Shown: positions 1 through 8,893, counted from the first letter of the stretch. The stretch is 64,000 nucleotides of DNA from Allosphingosinicella vermicomposti (GCF_003012815.1 NZ_PXYJ01000002.1:516196-580195); one strand, 5' to 3'. Made by a program: numbers and translations. Notes: generated from the letters alone by a model not told the origin.

Positions 1-1
1 G

Positions 2-1501
2 TTCATGACCTCGTTCAACGAACTGAACGGCATTCCTGCCACGGGCAACACCTATTTGCTGACCGACATCCTGCGCAAGGAGTGGGATTTCAAGGGCTTC
101 GTCGTCACTGATTATACATCGATCAACGAGATGGTCCCGCACGGCTTTGCGCGCGATGAGGCTCACGCAGGCGAACTCGCCGTCAATGCGGGCGTCGATA
201 TGGACATGCAGGGCGCGGTGTTCATGAACCATCTGAAGGCATCGGTCGAAGCGGGCCGCGTCGCGCCCGCGCGCATCGACGAAGCCGTCCGCGATGTCCT
301 TGAAATGAAGTATCGCCTCGGCCTGTTCGAAGACCCCTATCGCTACAGCAATGAAAAGCGGGAAAAGGCCGCCATCTACAACCCCAAGCATCTCGAGGCC
401 GCGCGCGACGTCGCTCGCAAGTCAATGGTGCTGCTGAAGAATGACGGCAACGTCCTGCCGCTCGCCAAGACAGCGAAGTCGATCGCCCTCATCGGCCCCC
501 TTGCAGACAGCAAGGAAGACATGATTGGCAGCTGGTCCGCCGCGGGCGACCGCAAGGAAAAGCCGGTGACCGTCCTTCAGGGCCTGCGCGAAAAACTCGG
601 CAAGAATGCCGCGATCAACTTCGCCAAAGGCGCGAGCTACGAATTCAACGCTGGCGACAGCACCGATGGTTTCGCGGACGCGATCGCCGCCGCGCAGAAA
701 TCGGACATGATCGTCGCTGTCATGGGCGAGAAGTGGGACATGACCGGCGAGGCCGCGAGCCGCACCGATCTCGACCTTCCCGGCAATCAGACCGCCCTGC
801 TCAAGGAATTGAAGAAGCTCGGCAAGCCGATCGTCCTCGTCCTAATGAGCGGCCGTCCCAATTCGATCGCATGGGAAGCGGAGAATGCCGACGCCATCCT
901 CCACGCCTGGTATCCGGGCACGATGGGCGGCCATGCGGTGGCAGACGTGCTGGTCGGTGATTACAACCCGTCGGCCAAGCTGCCGATCACCTTCCCCCGC
1001 AATGTGGGACAGGTGCCGATCTTCTACAACATGAAGAATACCGGCCGCCCGTACACGGCGGACAAGCAGGGTCAGAAATATCTGTCCCGCTATCTGAACA
1101 CGCCCAATTCGCCGCTTTACCCGTTCGGCTACGGTTTGAGCTACACGACCTTCGGCTATTCGCCCGTGACGCTCGACAAAGCCTCCATCCGCCCGGGTGA
1201 GGCGCTGACCGCAAGTGTAACGGTGACCAACACCGGCAGTCGCGCCGGCGAGGAAGTGGTTCAGCTCTACGTCCAGGATCTGGTCGGATCGGTGACGCGG
1301 CCGGTACGCGAACTGAAGCGCTTCGAGAAGGTGATGCTGAAGCCGGGCGAAGCGAAGACCCTGTCGTTCAAGCTTAGCGATAAGGATCTCGCCTTCCATC
1401 GCGCCGACATGAGCTACGGCGCGGAGGCGGGCGACTTCAAACTCTATGTCGGCACCTCATCCGATGCCACCAACCAGGCGGCGTTCACGCTCGCCGAATA
1501 A
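2..1501 (+). CDS. bglX: GH3 family beta-glucosidase, 3' part (5' end outside window)
   Basis: This is the C-terminal part of a glycoside hydrolase family 3 enzyme that removes non-reducing-end glucose (or similar) residues from beta-glycosides, probably in the periplasm. The frame is open to the left edge, so the start and signal peptide are missing. Counting from the first Met (position 5), the segment FVVTDYTSI carries the expected GH3 nucleophile Asp at about residue 36. The alpha/beta sandwich domain follows (about 140-340), with LLKNDGNVLPL and the GHAVADVLVGDYNPSAKLP stretch that is characteristic of the family. A fibronectin-III-like domain (about 400-490, SVTVTNTGSRAGEEVVQLYV) ends the protein. 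The gene is followed by a hairpin. Substrate specificity cannot be read; the symbol is by similarity to BglX-type enzymes. Confidence 0.9.
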   Translation, partial: FMTSFNELNGIPATGNTYLLTDILRKEWDFKGFVVTDYTSINEMVPHGFARDEAHAGELAVNAGVDMDMQGAVFMNHLKASVEAGRVAPARIDEAVRDVLEMKYRLGLFEDPYRYSNEKREKAAIYNPKHLEAARDVARKSMVLLKNDGNVLPLAKTAKSIALIGPLADSKEDMIGSWSAAGDRKEKPVTVLQGLREKLGKNAAINFAKGASYEFNAGDSTDGFADAIAAAQKSDMIVAVMGEKWDMTGEAASRTDLDLPGNQTALLKELKKLGKPIVLVLMSGRPNSIAWEAENADAILHAWYPGTMGGHAVADVLVGDYNPSAKLPITFPRNVGQVPIFYNMKNTGRPYTADKQGQKYLSRYLNTPNSPLYPFGYGLSYTTFGYSPVTLDKASIRPGEALTASVTVTNTGSRAGEEVVQLYVQDLVGSVTRPVRELKRFEKVMLKPGEAKTLSFKLSDKDLAFHRADMSYGAEAGDFKLYVGTSSDATNQAAFTLAE

Positions 1502-1509
1502 AGATGGAT

Positions 1510-1533
1510 GCCCCGGGCCGCGCGGCTCGGGGC
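1510..1533. terminator. GC-rich hairpin between convergent genes
   Basis: The outer arms GCCCCG and CGGGGC enclose an inner GCCGC/GCGGC pair, nine bases after the glucosidase stop and just before the stop of the convergent small secreted protein. The T-rich tail is weak (TAATCCTTT), so it is a possible bidirectional terminator only. Confidence 0.5.
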
Positions 1534-1540
1534 TAATCCT

Positions 1541-2017
1541 TTAGAAACGGTAGTCGTTCAGTTCGAAATTGTAGATTTCGCCGTTCTTGGCGAAGCAGGT
1601 GAACGACTTGATGCCGCTGCCGCTGTCGACATTGCCGAGATCGACGACGCCGCGCACGCGGTAAACGCCGTCGCGGCGATCGACATCGGTGATGTCGCGG
1701 ACGCGGGCATCGTCATAACCGGCGCCACGTTCGGCTTCGTTGGTGCAGGTGTAGACCGCATCGCGCTTGGCGCGGTCGCGGCTGTCATAGCCGTAACCAT
1801 AACCATAATCGTCGCCGCTATCGCTCTTTGCAGCCGAAGCGATGGCCGCGATGCCGCCGATCAGCAGCAGGCCGCCGATGACGTCGCCTGCAGTCAACTT
1901 GTCGTTGCGATGATGATGGTTGCCCCAACGCCCCCGCGCTTCGGCCGGTGCGGCCGCGGCACCCGCCAGGAGCGCCGCCGCCATCACACCGCTCATCGCC
2001 TTACCGAAAATCCCCAT
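1541..2017 (-). CDS. Small secreted protein of unknown function
   Basis: This 158-residue protein starts at MGIFGKAMSG, chosen because GGAGG lies five bases upstream of this ATG; an ATG four codons earlier lacks such a site. A signal peptide covers about residues 1-28 (AALLAGAAAAPAEA, cleavage near AEA). Next come a His/Arg patch (RWGNHHHR), a hydrophobic glycine-rich stretch (IGGLLLIGGIAAIASAA, possibly membrane-associated) and a tyrosine/glycine repeat (YGYGYGYDSRDR). The C-terminal part (about 85-158) has two Cys (YTCTNEAE and FTCFAKNG) and looks like a small beta-rich domain, as in many sphingomonad outer-envelope proteins of unknown role. It converges with the glucosidase gene. I do not recognise a specific function. 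Confidence 0.75.
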   Translation of the reverse strand: MGIFGKAMSGVMAAALLAGAAAAPAEARGRWGNHHHRNDKLTAGDVIGGLLLIGGIAAIASAAKSDSGDDYGYGYGYDSRDRAKRDAVYTCTNEAERGAGYDDARVRDITDVDRRDGVYRVRGVVDLGNVDSGSGIKSFTCFAKNGEIYNFELNDYRF

Positions 2018-2078
2018 ATCGTCCTCCATGGCCGTTCATTCCGGCCCTGAAAACAAAATGCGCGCGCAAGACTTTCTG

Positions 2079-2103
2079 CGGGCTGAACGGGATTTTCAGC
2101 CCG
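2079..2103. terminator. Hairpin downstream of bipA
   Basis: CGGGCTGAA and TTCAGCCCG form a 9-bp stem three bases beyond the bipA stop codon. No T-tract follows in the bipA direction, so a factor-independent terminator is not proven; it may simply protect the 3' end. Confidence 0.4.
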
Positions 2104-2105
2104 GA

Positions 2106-3932
2106 TTAGCCCGCCGAGCGCGAGGCGCGCTTGCGTTCGTGCGGGTCGAGATGGCGCTTGCGAAGACGGATGCTCTTGGGCGTCACTTCGACCAGCTCGT
2201 CATCCTGAATGTAGGCGATCGCCTGTTCCAGCGTCATCTTGCGCGGCGGAGTGAGGCGGATGCCTTCGTCCTTGCCCGACGCGCGGAAGTTGGTGAGCTG
2301 CTTGGACTTCAAGGGATTGACCTCGAGATCCTGCGTCTTCGCATTTTCGCCGATGATCATGCCCTGATAGAGCTTCTCATTCGGGGAAACGAAGAGGATG
2401 CCGCGCTCTTCCAAAGCATTGAGCGAATAAGCCACGGCCTCGCCCTGCTCCATCGAGATAAGCACGCCGTTCTGACGGCCGCTGATCGGACCCTTATGGG
2501 GACCATATTTCTCGAACAGGCGGTTCATGATGCCGGTGCCGCGCGTGTCGGACAGGAATTCGCCATGATAGCCGATGAGGCCGCGTGAGGGCGCTGAGAA
2601 AGTGAGGCGCGTCTTGCCGCCGCCCGAGGGACGCATGTCGGTCATCTCGGCCTTGCGGAGCGACATCTTTTCGACAACCGTGCCGGAAAATTCATCGTCC
2701 ACGTCGACGACGACGGTTTCATACGGCTCTTCGCGGCCGTTCGGGCCGTCGCGGAACAGCACGCGCGGGCGGCTGATTGAGAGTTCGAAGCCTTCGCGGC
2801 GCATGGTTTCGATAAGCACGCCAAGCTGCAATTCGCCGCGGCCCGCGACTTCATAAGCCTCGCCGCCCTGGGTTTCGGTGACGCGGATCGCGACATTGGT
2901 TTCGGCTTCACGCTCCAGCCGGTCGCGGATGACGCGGCTCTGGACCTTGTCGCCTTCCTTGCCCGCATAGGGGCTGTCGTTAACCGCGAAGCTCATGGCG
3001 AGCGTCGGCGGATCGATCGGGCGGGCGGGAACCGGCTCGGTCACGCCCGGCGCGGCGATGGTATTCGACACGGTCGCCTTGGTGAGGCCGGCGATGGCGA
3101 CGATGTCACCCGCCTGCGCGCTTTCCACCGGCACGCGCTCCAGGCCGCGGAAGGCGAAAACCTTGGTCGCGCGGCCCGCTTCGACGTCATTGCCGTTCAC
3201 GTCGATCGCCTTGATCGGCATGTTGAGGTCGAGCTTGCCGCTCTCGATCCGGCCGGTGAGGATACGGCCGAGGAAGGGATCGCGATCGAGAAGGGTCGCG
3301 AGCATCTTGAATTCGGCGCCGGTATCGAGGCCCGGCTCCGGCACATGGCCGACGATCTTTTCGAAGAGCGGCGTCAGGTCGCCCGAGCGCACGTCGTCGG
3401 TGAGGCCCGCATAGCCGTTGCGGCCCGACGCGTAGAGAACCGGGAAATCGAGCTGTTCGTCATTCGCGTCGAGCGAGAGGAACAGTTCGAACACTTCGTC
3501 CAGCACTTCCGGCGCGCGGGCGTCCGGACGGTCGATCTTGTTGACGACGACGATCGGACGAAGGCCAAGGCCCAGCGCTTTGCCGGTGACGAACTTGGTC
3601 TGCGGCATCGGCCCTTCCGCGGCGTCGACGAGCAGGATCACGCCATCCACCATGGAAAGGATGCGCTCCACTTCGGCGCCGAAATCGGCGTGACCCGGCG
3701 TATCGACGATGTTGATCCGCGTCGGCTCACCCTCGCCGCCCGTCCATTCGATGGAGGTGCACTTGGCGAGAATGGTGATCCCGCGTTCCTTTTCGAGATC
3801 GTTCGAATCCATCGCGCGCTCTTCCACGCGCTGATTGTCGCGGAAGGTGCCTGATTGGCGGAACAGCTGATCGACAAGGGTGGTCTTGCCGTGATCGACG
3901 TGGGCGATGATCGCCACGTTGCGGAGGCTCAT
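2106..3932 (-). CDS. typA: Ribosome-associated GTPase BipA/TypA
   Basis: This is a 608-residue translational GTPase that binds the ribosome and helps large-subunit assembly and stress adaptation; the length is standard for the family. The start is [17 protein letters not shown]; the frame stays open further upstream but those codons are leader sequence. G-domain motifs are present: AHVDHGKTT (residues 10-18, P-loop), RGITILAK (switch I), DTPGHADFG (G3) and VVNKID (G4). The EF-Tu-like domain II follows, then the BipA C-terminal domains ([20 protein letters not shown], and a lysine-rich end with [10 protein letters not shown]). The gene is monocistronic, with a long leader containing a repeated element (4006-4067). 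Confidence 0.96.
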   Translation of the reverse strand: MSLRNVAIIAHVDHGKTTLVDQLFRQSGTFRDNQRVEERAMDSNDLEKERGITILAKCTSIEWTGGEGEPTRINIVDTPGHADFGAEVERILSMVDGVILLVDAAEGPMPQTKFVTGKALGLGLRPIVVVNKIDRPDARAPEVLDEVFELFLSLDANDEQLDFPVLYASGRNGYAGLTDDVRSGDLTPLFEKIVGHVPEPGLDTGAEFKMLATLLDRDPFLGRILTGRIESGKLDLNMPIKAIDVNGNDVEAGRATKVFAFRGLERVPVESAQAGDIVAIAGLTKATVSNTIAAPGVTEPVPARPIDPPTLAMSFAVNDSPYAGKEGDKVQSRVIRDRLEREAETNVAIRVTETQGGEAYEVAGRGELQLGVLIETMRREGFELSISRPRVLFRDGPNGREEPYETVVVDVDDEFSGTVVEKMSLRKAEMTDMRPSGGGKTRLTFSAPSRGLIGYHGEFLSDTRGTGIMNRLFEKYGPHKGPISGRQNGVLISMEQGEAVAYSLNALEERGILFVSPNEKLYQGMIIGENAKTQDLEVNPLKSKQLTNFRASGKDEGIRLTPPRKMTLEQAIAYIQDDELVEVTPKSIRLRKRHLDPHERKRASRSAG

Positions 3933-4311
3933 GAATCTATCTTTCGGGTAAGGAATTTCGCCGCGCCTATACGCATAATATTGCGGCGCAACAAGGGCAG
4001 GATCGTGTTGGACGCCGTCGAGGGGAAGTTGATGAAATTGATGCTGTGGCGAAGTTTTCGCGGGTCGTAAACTTGGGTGGTCTGGAAGAGCGATGTGGTG
4101 CGTGACAGGATCGATACGTCCGGCATGCCCTCGCCATCGCAGATTCAGGCCGTGTAGGAAAACTTTTCTTACGGGGCAGATTACTGACCGTTCCAGCATT
4201 CGGCGCCAATTCGGTAGCAACCTTTTTCATTCCATTTGCGGACGTTTGGAATCTTCGTAGGATCATTCATCCATGCTCACAGCTATGAGCGTCATGTGGC
4301 TTGAGGGAAAG
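3933..4311. other. Intergenic region between bipA and the HEPN-like gene
   Basis: This stretch holds the bipA leader with the repeated element described separately, and the start of a low-GC segment that runs to about 5.1 kb. The codons of the bipA frame extending into it show no conservation signal I can recognise. Promoters of the two divergent genes must lie here, but no clear -35/-10 pair stands out. Confidence 0.4.
4006..4067. repeat. Diverged leader repeat, copy 1 (bipA leader)
   Basis: This block of about 60 bp aligns, with mismatches and one or two short gaps, to 60840-60900 in the same orientation. The invariant core is AAGTTGATGAAATTGATGCT, flanked by CGAGGG on the left and TTTCGCG on the right. 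It lies about 75 bp upstream of the bipA start. A second short shared word, TGTAGGAAAA, lies about 86 bp further (4153-4162) and has a counterpart at 61033. Its function is unknown; it could be a regulator site or part of a small RNA. Confidence 0.6.
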
Positions 4312-4941
4312 ATGTTGGAATTGAAGATTGGGAAGCCGGATGGCGCGATGGACTGGCTTACGTTTGTATCGTCGCTCGTCGGGTCGGTTGCTTGGCCTAT
4401 AGCAGTATTCGCAATTGCCCTTCTATTCCGAGTGCAAATTAGGCAGTTGATTAATCGTATCAAGAAGCTATCGATGGGCGATAATTCGGTAGATTTTGGC
4501 GAGAAACTGGATGAGGCCGAAGCAGAAGTTGTAACGGTAATTCCTGAGGGAGCCGCACCCGCACCAACTGCGTTACCCCTGCCCAACCAGCGCACCCAGC
4601 AACTTATTGCGTTATCGCCAGCAGCTGCGGTCTTGGATTCGTGGCGCGTGATTGAACGCAAGACGCTCAAGATGGCTGAGCCATTTTATACAGCTGGATC
4701 GCCAAATCGCGATGGCAAACGGGTGATTACTTTTCGTGGTGCGGTGAAAACTTTGTTCGAAATTGGGATGATCACGAGCAGCACCTACACCTTGCTCCTC
4801 GACCTTCAGCAACTTCGCAATGCGGCCGCGCATTACGATGACGTATCGAGGGCAGATGCAATACGATTCACGACCTTAGCAGAGGAGGTGCTGCGCTTCT
4901 TGGATGGGTCAGACGTAATGCCGGACAAGCCCGATGTTTAA
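4312..4941 (+). CDS. Membrane-anchored protein with HEPN-like C-terminal domain
   Basis: This 209-residue protein is in a segment visibly poorer in GC than its surroundings. The start was chosen at MLELKIG because GAGG lies five bases before this ATG; in-frame ATGs exist further upstream (first at 4273). One transmembrane helix (about residues 16-40, WLTFVSSLVGSVAWPIAVFAIALLF) is followed by a basic stretch, an acidic/proline-rich linker (about 60-100) and a helical C-terminal domain. That domain contains LRNAAAHYDD, which matches the R-x4-6-H signature of HEPN domains (Arg and His at residues 169 and 174). HEPN proteins are often RNases or toxin and defence components; here activity is an inference from one motif. 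No partner gene such as a nucleotidyltransferase is adjacent. The low GC suggests transfer. Confidence 0.7.
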   Translation: MLELKIGKPDGAMDWLTFVSSLVGSVAWPIAVFAIALLFRVQIRQLINRIKKLSMGDNSVDFGEKLDEAEAEVVTVIPEGAAPAPTALPLPNQRTQQLIALSPAAAVLDSWRVIERKTLKMAEPFYTAGSPNRDGKRVITFRGAVKTLFEIGMITSSTYTLLLDLQQLRNAAAHYDDVSRADAIRFTTLAEEVLRFLDGSDVMPDKPDV

Positions 4942-5196
4942 GCAATAAACACGATTATCAATCGCCGATTACAAGCATTGGCCATGTGTCGCTAACCATA
5001 CATTCGGCTCTAGAAGCTCTATCTTCACCGAAGGTCCGTGCCTCCCATTAGCACCGCGCTTCTGTCCTGCCTCCTCTCTGCGAAGGCATCAGCATAGATG
5101 GGGAACGGCACGCCAACATGAATGTTCTACGGCCATATTCATTGGCTATAAACGCCTCAAGGCTGCGTGCCGGTGTGGTTCGAAGGGGACAGTTGC

Positions 5197-5466
5197 GTGC
5201 TTATCTTCCTTATTCTGGCTCAGGCCGCAGCATCCCCTCCCGACATCGAAATTTCCGCGAGCGTTCGCGCGCGATCGTTGACGATATCGAAGCGTGGTGA
5301 TGCGGCGCTGACGGTTCGAACCGATCCGGAGGGTGCCAATATCGTCGATGTGAGGGCGCCGAAGGCGAACGGACGCAAGACGATCAAGAATGTTTCCGCC
5401 ACTGTCCACGCAGAGGGGCGGATCGCCGATCCGGGGGCACGGACGGAACATGCATCGCCGCAGTGA
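5197..5466 (+). CDS. Small exported protein of unknown function
   Basis: An 89-residue protein translated from a GTG preceded by AAGGGGA at good spacing; another in-frame GTG ten codons upstream lacks a site. The N-terminus (VLIFLILAQAAASPPD) is a short signal peptide. The mature part has paired beta-like segments (ISASVRARSLTISKRGDAALTVRTDPEG) and a basic stretch (APKANGRKTIKNVSATVHAEGRI). It is followed after 27 bp by another secreted-protein gene on the same strand, so the two may be co-transcribed. Function unknown; similar small proteins occur in sphingomonads as far as I recall. Confidence 0.65.
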   Translation: MLIFLILAQAAASPPDIEISASVRARSLTISKRGDAALTVRTDPEGANIVDVRAPKANGRKTIKNVSATVHAEGRIADPGARTEHASPQ

Positions 5467-5493
5467 CGCTGCGGTTATAACAGGGAGAAGAGT

Positions 5494-6186
5494 ATGCGTT
5501 ATGTTGCGATTGCGGCGATGGCCGCTGCCAGTGTGGCTTTCACCTCGCCCGCCATGGCCCAGAGCCGCAAGAGCGCGCCTCAGCCGTCCCAGCTGGCGAT
5601 CCAAGCGACGTCGGGCGGCGAACAGCCGGACGTGCTGCTCGACGTTCCCAATCTGTCGGTCGACGAACTGACGGTGGAGGTCGATAATCTGGAGGCGCAT
5701 ATCTCGCTTGATGCGCGTCTGGCGAACCTTCTGAAGCTGACGGCGGGCGCGGACGTCAATATCGATAACGTGAAGATCCAGCTGAAGGGCGTGAAGGCGC
5801 AAGCGACGTTGGTCGTCCGCCTCGACAATGTACGCGCGATCCTGGAGCGCACGCTCCAGACGCTGGACAACAATCCGCAGATCATCACTCAGCTGCTTTC
5901 GACCGTGGACAATACGGTCGACACCGTGGGCGGCGTCGCGAACAACGCCCTGCCGGTCGTCGGCGGCGTTGCGAACAATGCGGTGAATACGGTCGGGGGC
6001 GTTGCCGGTAACCTGCTCCAGAACGGCCAAGTTCTGGACCTCGCCAAGGCGAGCCTCACCGAACTTTCGCGCACCGTCAACGCAACCGGCCAGACGGTCC
6101 GGCAGGTGCGAAGCAGCACGGGGCAGATTCTGGAAGTGGTCACGGATAGCGCCAACCGCATCGTGTCTTCCCGCGCCGTTCGATAA
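5494..6186 (+). CDS. Secreted protein with VGGVANN repeats
   Basis: This 230-residue exported protein has a strong ribosome binding site (GGGAGAAGAG) and a signal peptide ending near PAMAQ (residue 23). The region 45-125 has a regular alternation of acidic and hydrophobic residues (VDELTVEVDNLEAHISLDARLANLL, GVKAQATLVVRLDNVRAIL) and may be an extended beta or amphipathic domain. Residues about 140-175 hold three imperfect copies of a TVGGVANNA unit. The C-terminus (SLTELSRTVNATGQTVRQVRSSTGQILEVV) is predicted amphipathic helix. It resembles short bacterial surface or phasin-like proteins only in style; I cannot assign a function. It follows a small exported-protein gene by 27 bp. Confidence 0.75.
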   Translation: MRYVAIAAMAAASVAFTSPAMAQSRKSAPQPSQLAIQATSGGEQPDVLLDVPNLSVDELTVEVDNLEAHISLDARLANLLKLTAGADVNIDNVKIQLKGVKAQATLVVRLDNVRAILERTLQTLDNNPQIITQLLSTVDNTVDTVGGVANNALPVVGGVANNAVNTVGGVAGNLLQNGQVLDLAKASLTELSRTVNATGQTVRQVRSSTGQILEVVTDSANRIVSSRAVR

Positions 6187-6196
6187 TCGGATGGGG

Positions 6197-6222
6197 CCGG
6201 AGCGAGCGTTCGCCCGGCCCCG
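6197..6222. terminator. Hairpin between convergent genes
   Basis: GGGGCCG and CGGCCCC can pair about ten bases after the secreted-protein stop, and a second GC-rich dyad (GCCGCC/GGCGGC) lies at about 6249-6269 against the stop of the convergent HAD gene. Neither has a T-tract. Coordinates are approximate. Confidence 0.35.
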
Positions 6223-6267
6223 CCTTCCAATGAAACCCGGATCGGGTGCCGCCGCCGACGCGGCGGT

Positions 6268-6963
6268 CTAACCGATCGCGTCGATCCAGGCCGGTAGGTC
6301 GGCAAGCTGAGTAAGCTGGCGGAAACGCGCATGATCGGATGGCGCGGTCGCTTGCTCATGGCTCCACGCCAATTCCTGCGGAATGAAGGCGGCCCAGGCG
6401 CCTGCGTCCAGCGCGGGGAGGATGTCGGAGCGCATGGAATCTCCGGCCATGATCGCGCGGTCGGGGACGACGCCGTAGCGGGCGAAGAGGGTTTCGAAGG
6501 TTTCGCGCTTCTTGTCGCTGACGATCTCGATGCCCGAGAAGCGGTCGCCAAGGCCGGAGGCGGCGAGTTTGGCTTCCTGGTGGAAGAGATCGCCCTTGGT
6601 GACGAGGATGAGGCGGCCGCGGTCGGCGAGCGCGTCCAGGGTATCCTCGATCCCGTCGAATAGTTCGACGGGATGGGCGAGAAGTTCACGCCCCGCGGCG
6701 AGAATGTCCGCGATGACGCGCGCGGAAACGTCGTCACCGCCCAGCTCCAGCGCGGTTTCAATCATCGAGAGTGTGAAGGACTTGGCGCCGTAGCCGTAGA
6801 GCTTGAGGTTACGAATCTCGCAGGCCTCCAGCGCTTCCTGCGCGACATTCGCCTCGGCAAAGGGACGGAGCATGTCGACCAGCGCCTGCTGCGTGGCATC
6901 GAAGAAGCGCATATTGTGCCAGAGCGTGTCGTCGGCATCGAGGCAGATAAGTTCAATCGGCAT
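6268..6963 (-). CDS. HAD family hydrolase (YjjG/YigB-type phosphatase)
   Basis: This is a 231-residue haloacid-dehalogenase-like phosphatase. Motif I is LDADDTLW (residues 8-15; both Asp of DxD present), a helical cap follows (about 20-95), motif II is LVTKGDL (about 118), Lys of motif III lies near SDKKRETFE, and motif IV is MAGDSMRSDILPALDAG (about 165-185). Family members dephosphorylate small metabolites such as nucleotides, FMN or phosphosugars; the substrate cannot be told here. Start MPIELICLD is conserved in style and there is little room upstream. It is transcribed alone, convergent with the secreted-protein gene. Confidence 0.88.
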   Translation of the reverse strand: MPIELICLDADDTLWHNMRFFDATQQALVDMLRPFAEANVAQEALEACEIRNLKLYGYGAKSFTLSMIETALELGGDDVSARVIADILAAGRELLAHPVELFDGIEDTLDALADRGRLILVTKGDLFHQEAKLAASGLGDRFSGIEIVSDKKRETFETLFARYGVVPDRAIMAGDSMRSDILPALDAGAWAAFIPQELAWSHEQATAPSDHARFRQLTQLADLPAWIDAIG

Positions 6964-7043
6964 GGCCGTCCGTTAGCAAAGGCGCGCGCCGTGATCCATC
7001 ACTCGAGGCGGGAGCGGACGACGTGCCCGCTCCCTGCACAGGC

Positions 7044-7916
7044 TTACTTGACCGCGGCGACCTGCGCCATGATCGCCTTCCAGTCCGCCATGTAGAGCGC
7101 GGCGAGCAGGCGCGACGCGCCGAGTGTCTCATCGGCGGTTCCTTTTTCATGACCGGCAGCGAGTTTAGTAGCGCCAACCTCCATGGTCAGGAGCTGCAAT
7201 TGGGACGGACGCGCGGCCCGATCGAAGAAATCGGGATTTTTTACCAGCGACGTGTAGGTATCGTCATCATAGGTTTCACTGTTCGTCACCGTCACCGGCC
7301 GGGTGGAATTGACGAGGAAACCGTCATAGTTCCGGCCCTTCTTTTGAACCTGAACATTGTTGTAGGTGCCCATCAGCTCAACTTCGTCGCTCTTGAGCCG
7401 CCTGAGCTCACCATTGAACGTGATGGTCAGGAACGTGACGTCGTTGCTCTTCGTAAAATAGCGGCCATTCGTCTGGGTTGTGGCCGGACTGGAAAGCACC
7501 AGCGGCGCTGCGCCGATCAGCAAGGTGGCATAGGGGCGACCGGAGCCATCTTTGGTGATGTTGATGGTGGACGAAAGGCTCGATCCCTTGATGTCCCGCA
7601 GCGGCGGCAAGGCATAAAGCGCGTCGTTGATGATGTTGAGCTTGCGTTCGATCAGGGCGATTTCGGCCTTCGGCACGGCGCTATTGTGGACGTTCAGCAC
7701 CGGCTTCCTGGTGATAAGGCCGGGCGCTCTCTCGTCATCGGTCTTCCCCTTGGTGGTTCCCGGTGGGTTGTTGCGCCAGAATTTGACGAGGTAATGATAA
7801 GGGAAGGACTTGCCGTTTTCGAAGATGCCGGATTTCGTGAAATCCTGCGCGACCGCGGCGGCGGGCACCGTCAGAATGAGAGCAGCCGCAAGGGCGAGCG
7901 TTTTACGAAGAGACAT
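7044..7916 (-). CDS. Periplasmic hypothetical protein
   Basis: A 290-residue protein starting at MSLRKTLALAAALILTVPAAAVAQ, a clear signal peptide with cleavage after about residue 24; the open frame continues 26 codons upstream but the signal peptide fixes the start. The mature protein has mixed alpha/beta composition with no repeats and no cysteines, and two Arg-Pro-rich stretches. Near the C-terminus LLTMEVGATKLAAGHEKGTADETLGASRLLAALYMADWKAIMAQVAAVK looks helical. I do not recognise a family. It stands between the HAD gene and a divergently oriented small basic protein. Confidence 0.7.
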   Translation of the reverse strand: MSLRKTLALAAALILTVPAAAVAQDFTKSGIFENGKSFPYHYLVKFWRNNPPGTTKGKTDDERAPGLITRKPVLNVHNSAVPKAEIALIERKLNIINDALYALPPLRDIKGSSLSSTINITKDGSGRPYATLLIGAAPLVLSSPATTQTNGRYFTKSNDVTFLTITFNGELRRLKSDEVELMGTYNNVQVQKKGRNYDGFLVNSTRPVTVTNSETYDDDTYTSLVKNPDFFDRAARPSQLQLLTMEVGATKLAAGHEKGTADETLGASRLLAALYMADWKAIMAQVAAVK

Positions 7917-8087
7917 GATGGCCGTTCCCCAAAGTTGAGACTTTGAGTGTCGCTCTAGAGAGGGAAATGACGCTTGCCGTGTCCGATGCGACAATATCCT
8001 GCATTTGCTCGACTAAACCGAAGATTGCGGGGCGGGATCGGCACAACAGTCTGGCAGGCGCGTTTTCGATCCCGAAGGAGAGAGGCG

Positions 8088-8381
8088 ATGCCCCGAGGCG
8101 ACAAGAGCAGCTATACCGACAAGCAGAAACGCAAGGCCGAGCATATCGAGGAAGGCTATGAAGATCGCGGCGTTCCCGAGAAGGAGGCCGAGCGGTGCGC
8201 ATGGGCGACGGTGAACAAGGAAAGCGGCGGCGGCAAGAAATCGGGTTCGGGCCGGGGCAAGGCCGAAAGCCATGCTTCATCCCGCAAGGGCGGGCGGAAG
8301 AGCCAGTCCAGCCGCACCCACGCCGATCGTTCGGCTGCGGCGAAGAAGGGTTGGGAAACGCGGCGGAGGAAGGCGTCTTAG
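8088..8381 (+). CDS. Small basic Lys/Gly/Ser-rich protein
   Basis: A 97-residue, strongly basic protein starting at MPRGDKSSYT, preceded by GGAGAGAGG. The N-terminal half (SSYTDKQKRKAEHIEEGYEDRGVPEKEAERCAWATVNK) is a charged helix and is the conserved part; the C-terminal half is Gly/Ser/Lys-rich and ends with SAAAKKGWETRRRKAS, similar in style to KGG-type stress-protein motifs. Related proteins are commonly labelled plasmid stabilisation protein in databases, a name that I think has weak support. It probably binds nucleic acid or responds to stress; that is inference from charge. Confidence 0.75.
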   Translation: MPRGDKSSYTDKQKRKAEHIEEGYEDRGVPEKEAERCAWATVNKESGGGKKSGSGRGKAESHASSRKGGRKSQSSRTHADRSAAAKKGWETRRRKAS

Positions 8382-8389
8382 CGGGGCGC

Positions 8390-8794
8390 TCAGCCGGTTT
8401 TCTTTACCTTCTTGTACGGCACGAATTCGCCGAGGGACACGGCGCCCGAAAGCATGCGCGAGTTGGGATCGACGAGCCGGACGATATCGCGGTCGCACAA
8501 TTTCGATCCGTGGAGTCGGGTGACGAGCACGTCCCAATCGTCCAGCGCTTCGGCTCCGACCGGGCGGTTGACGTACATGGTATTGCCGATCTGATAGACG
8601 ATCGCGGTGCCGTCGATAATCCGGCTCGACCGGATGCGGCTATGATCGATGCACGAAACCGGTTCCCCGGCGACGCGGCCCTCGACCGCCTTGGCAAGGC
8701 GCTGATCCGGCGAAAGGCGTGGAGCGGCATGGGCGCTGACGGCAAGGCCGATAAGCGCGGTCGCGGCCAGAGCCGATTTCATCTTGCTGAGCAT
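8390..8794 (-). CDS. Small exported protein (134 aa) of unknown function
   Basis: The start at MLSKMKSALAATALIGLAVSAHA gives a typical signal peptide, with GGGAGA upstream; the longer open frame upstream is not needed. Mature residues 24-134 include one motif PVSCIDHSRIRSSRIIDGTAIVYQIG and a second Cys in GSKLCDRDIVRLVDP, so a disulfide is possible. The pattern of a short beta domain with two cysteines and a variable basic tail (YKKVKKTG) is common in sphingomonad periplasmic proteins. Converges with the small basic protein gene with only eight bases between the stop codons. Confidence 0.75.
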   Translation of the reverse strand: MLSKMKSALAATALIGLAVSAHAAPRLSPDQRLAKAVEGRVAGEPVSCIDHSRIRSSRIIDGTAIVYQIGNTMYVNRPVGAEALDDWDVLVTRLHGSKLCDRDIVRLVDPNSRMLSGAVSLGEFVPYKKVKKTG

Positions 8795-8893
8795 GGCAAT
8801 CTCCCTTCCTTTCGGAAGCGGTGAGGATGCGCGCTGGAAGCTGAACCGGGGCTGACGGGCGAACCAAATCGGCCTCCGGGTCGTTGCGCTCCC

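Noticed and set aside
4153..4162. TGTAGGAAAA as promoter element by itself
   Set aside because: Too short to call; it is mentioned only as the second word shared by the two leader repeats.
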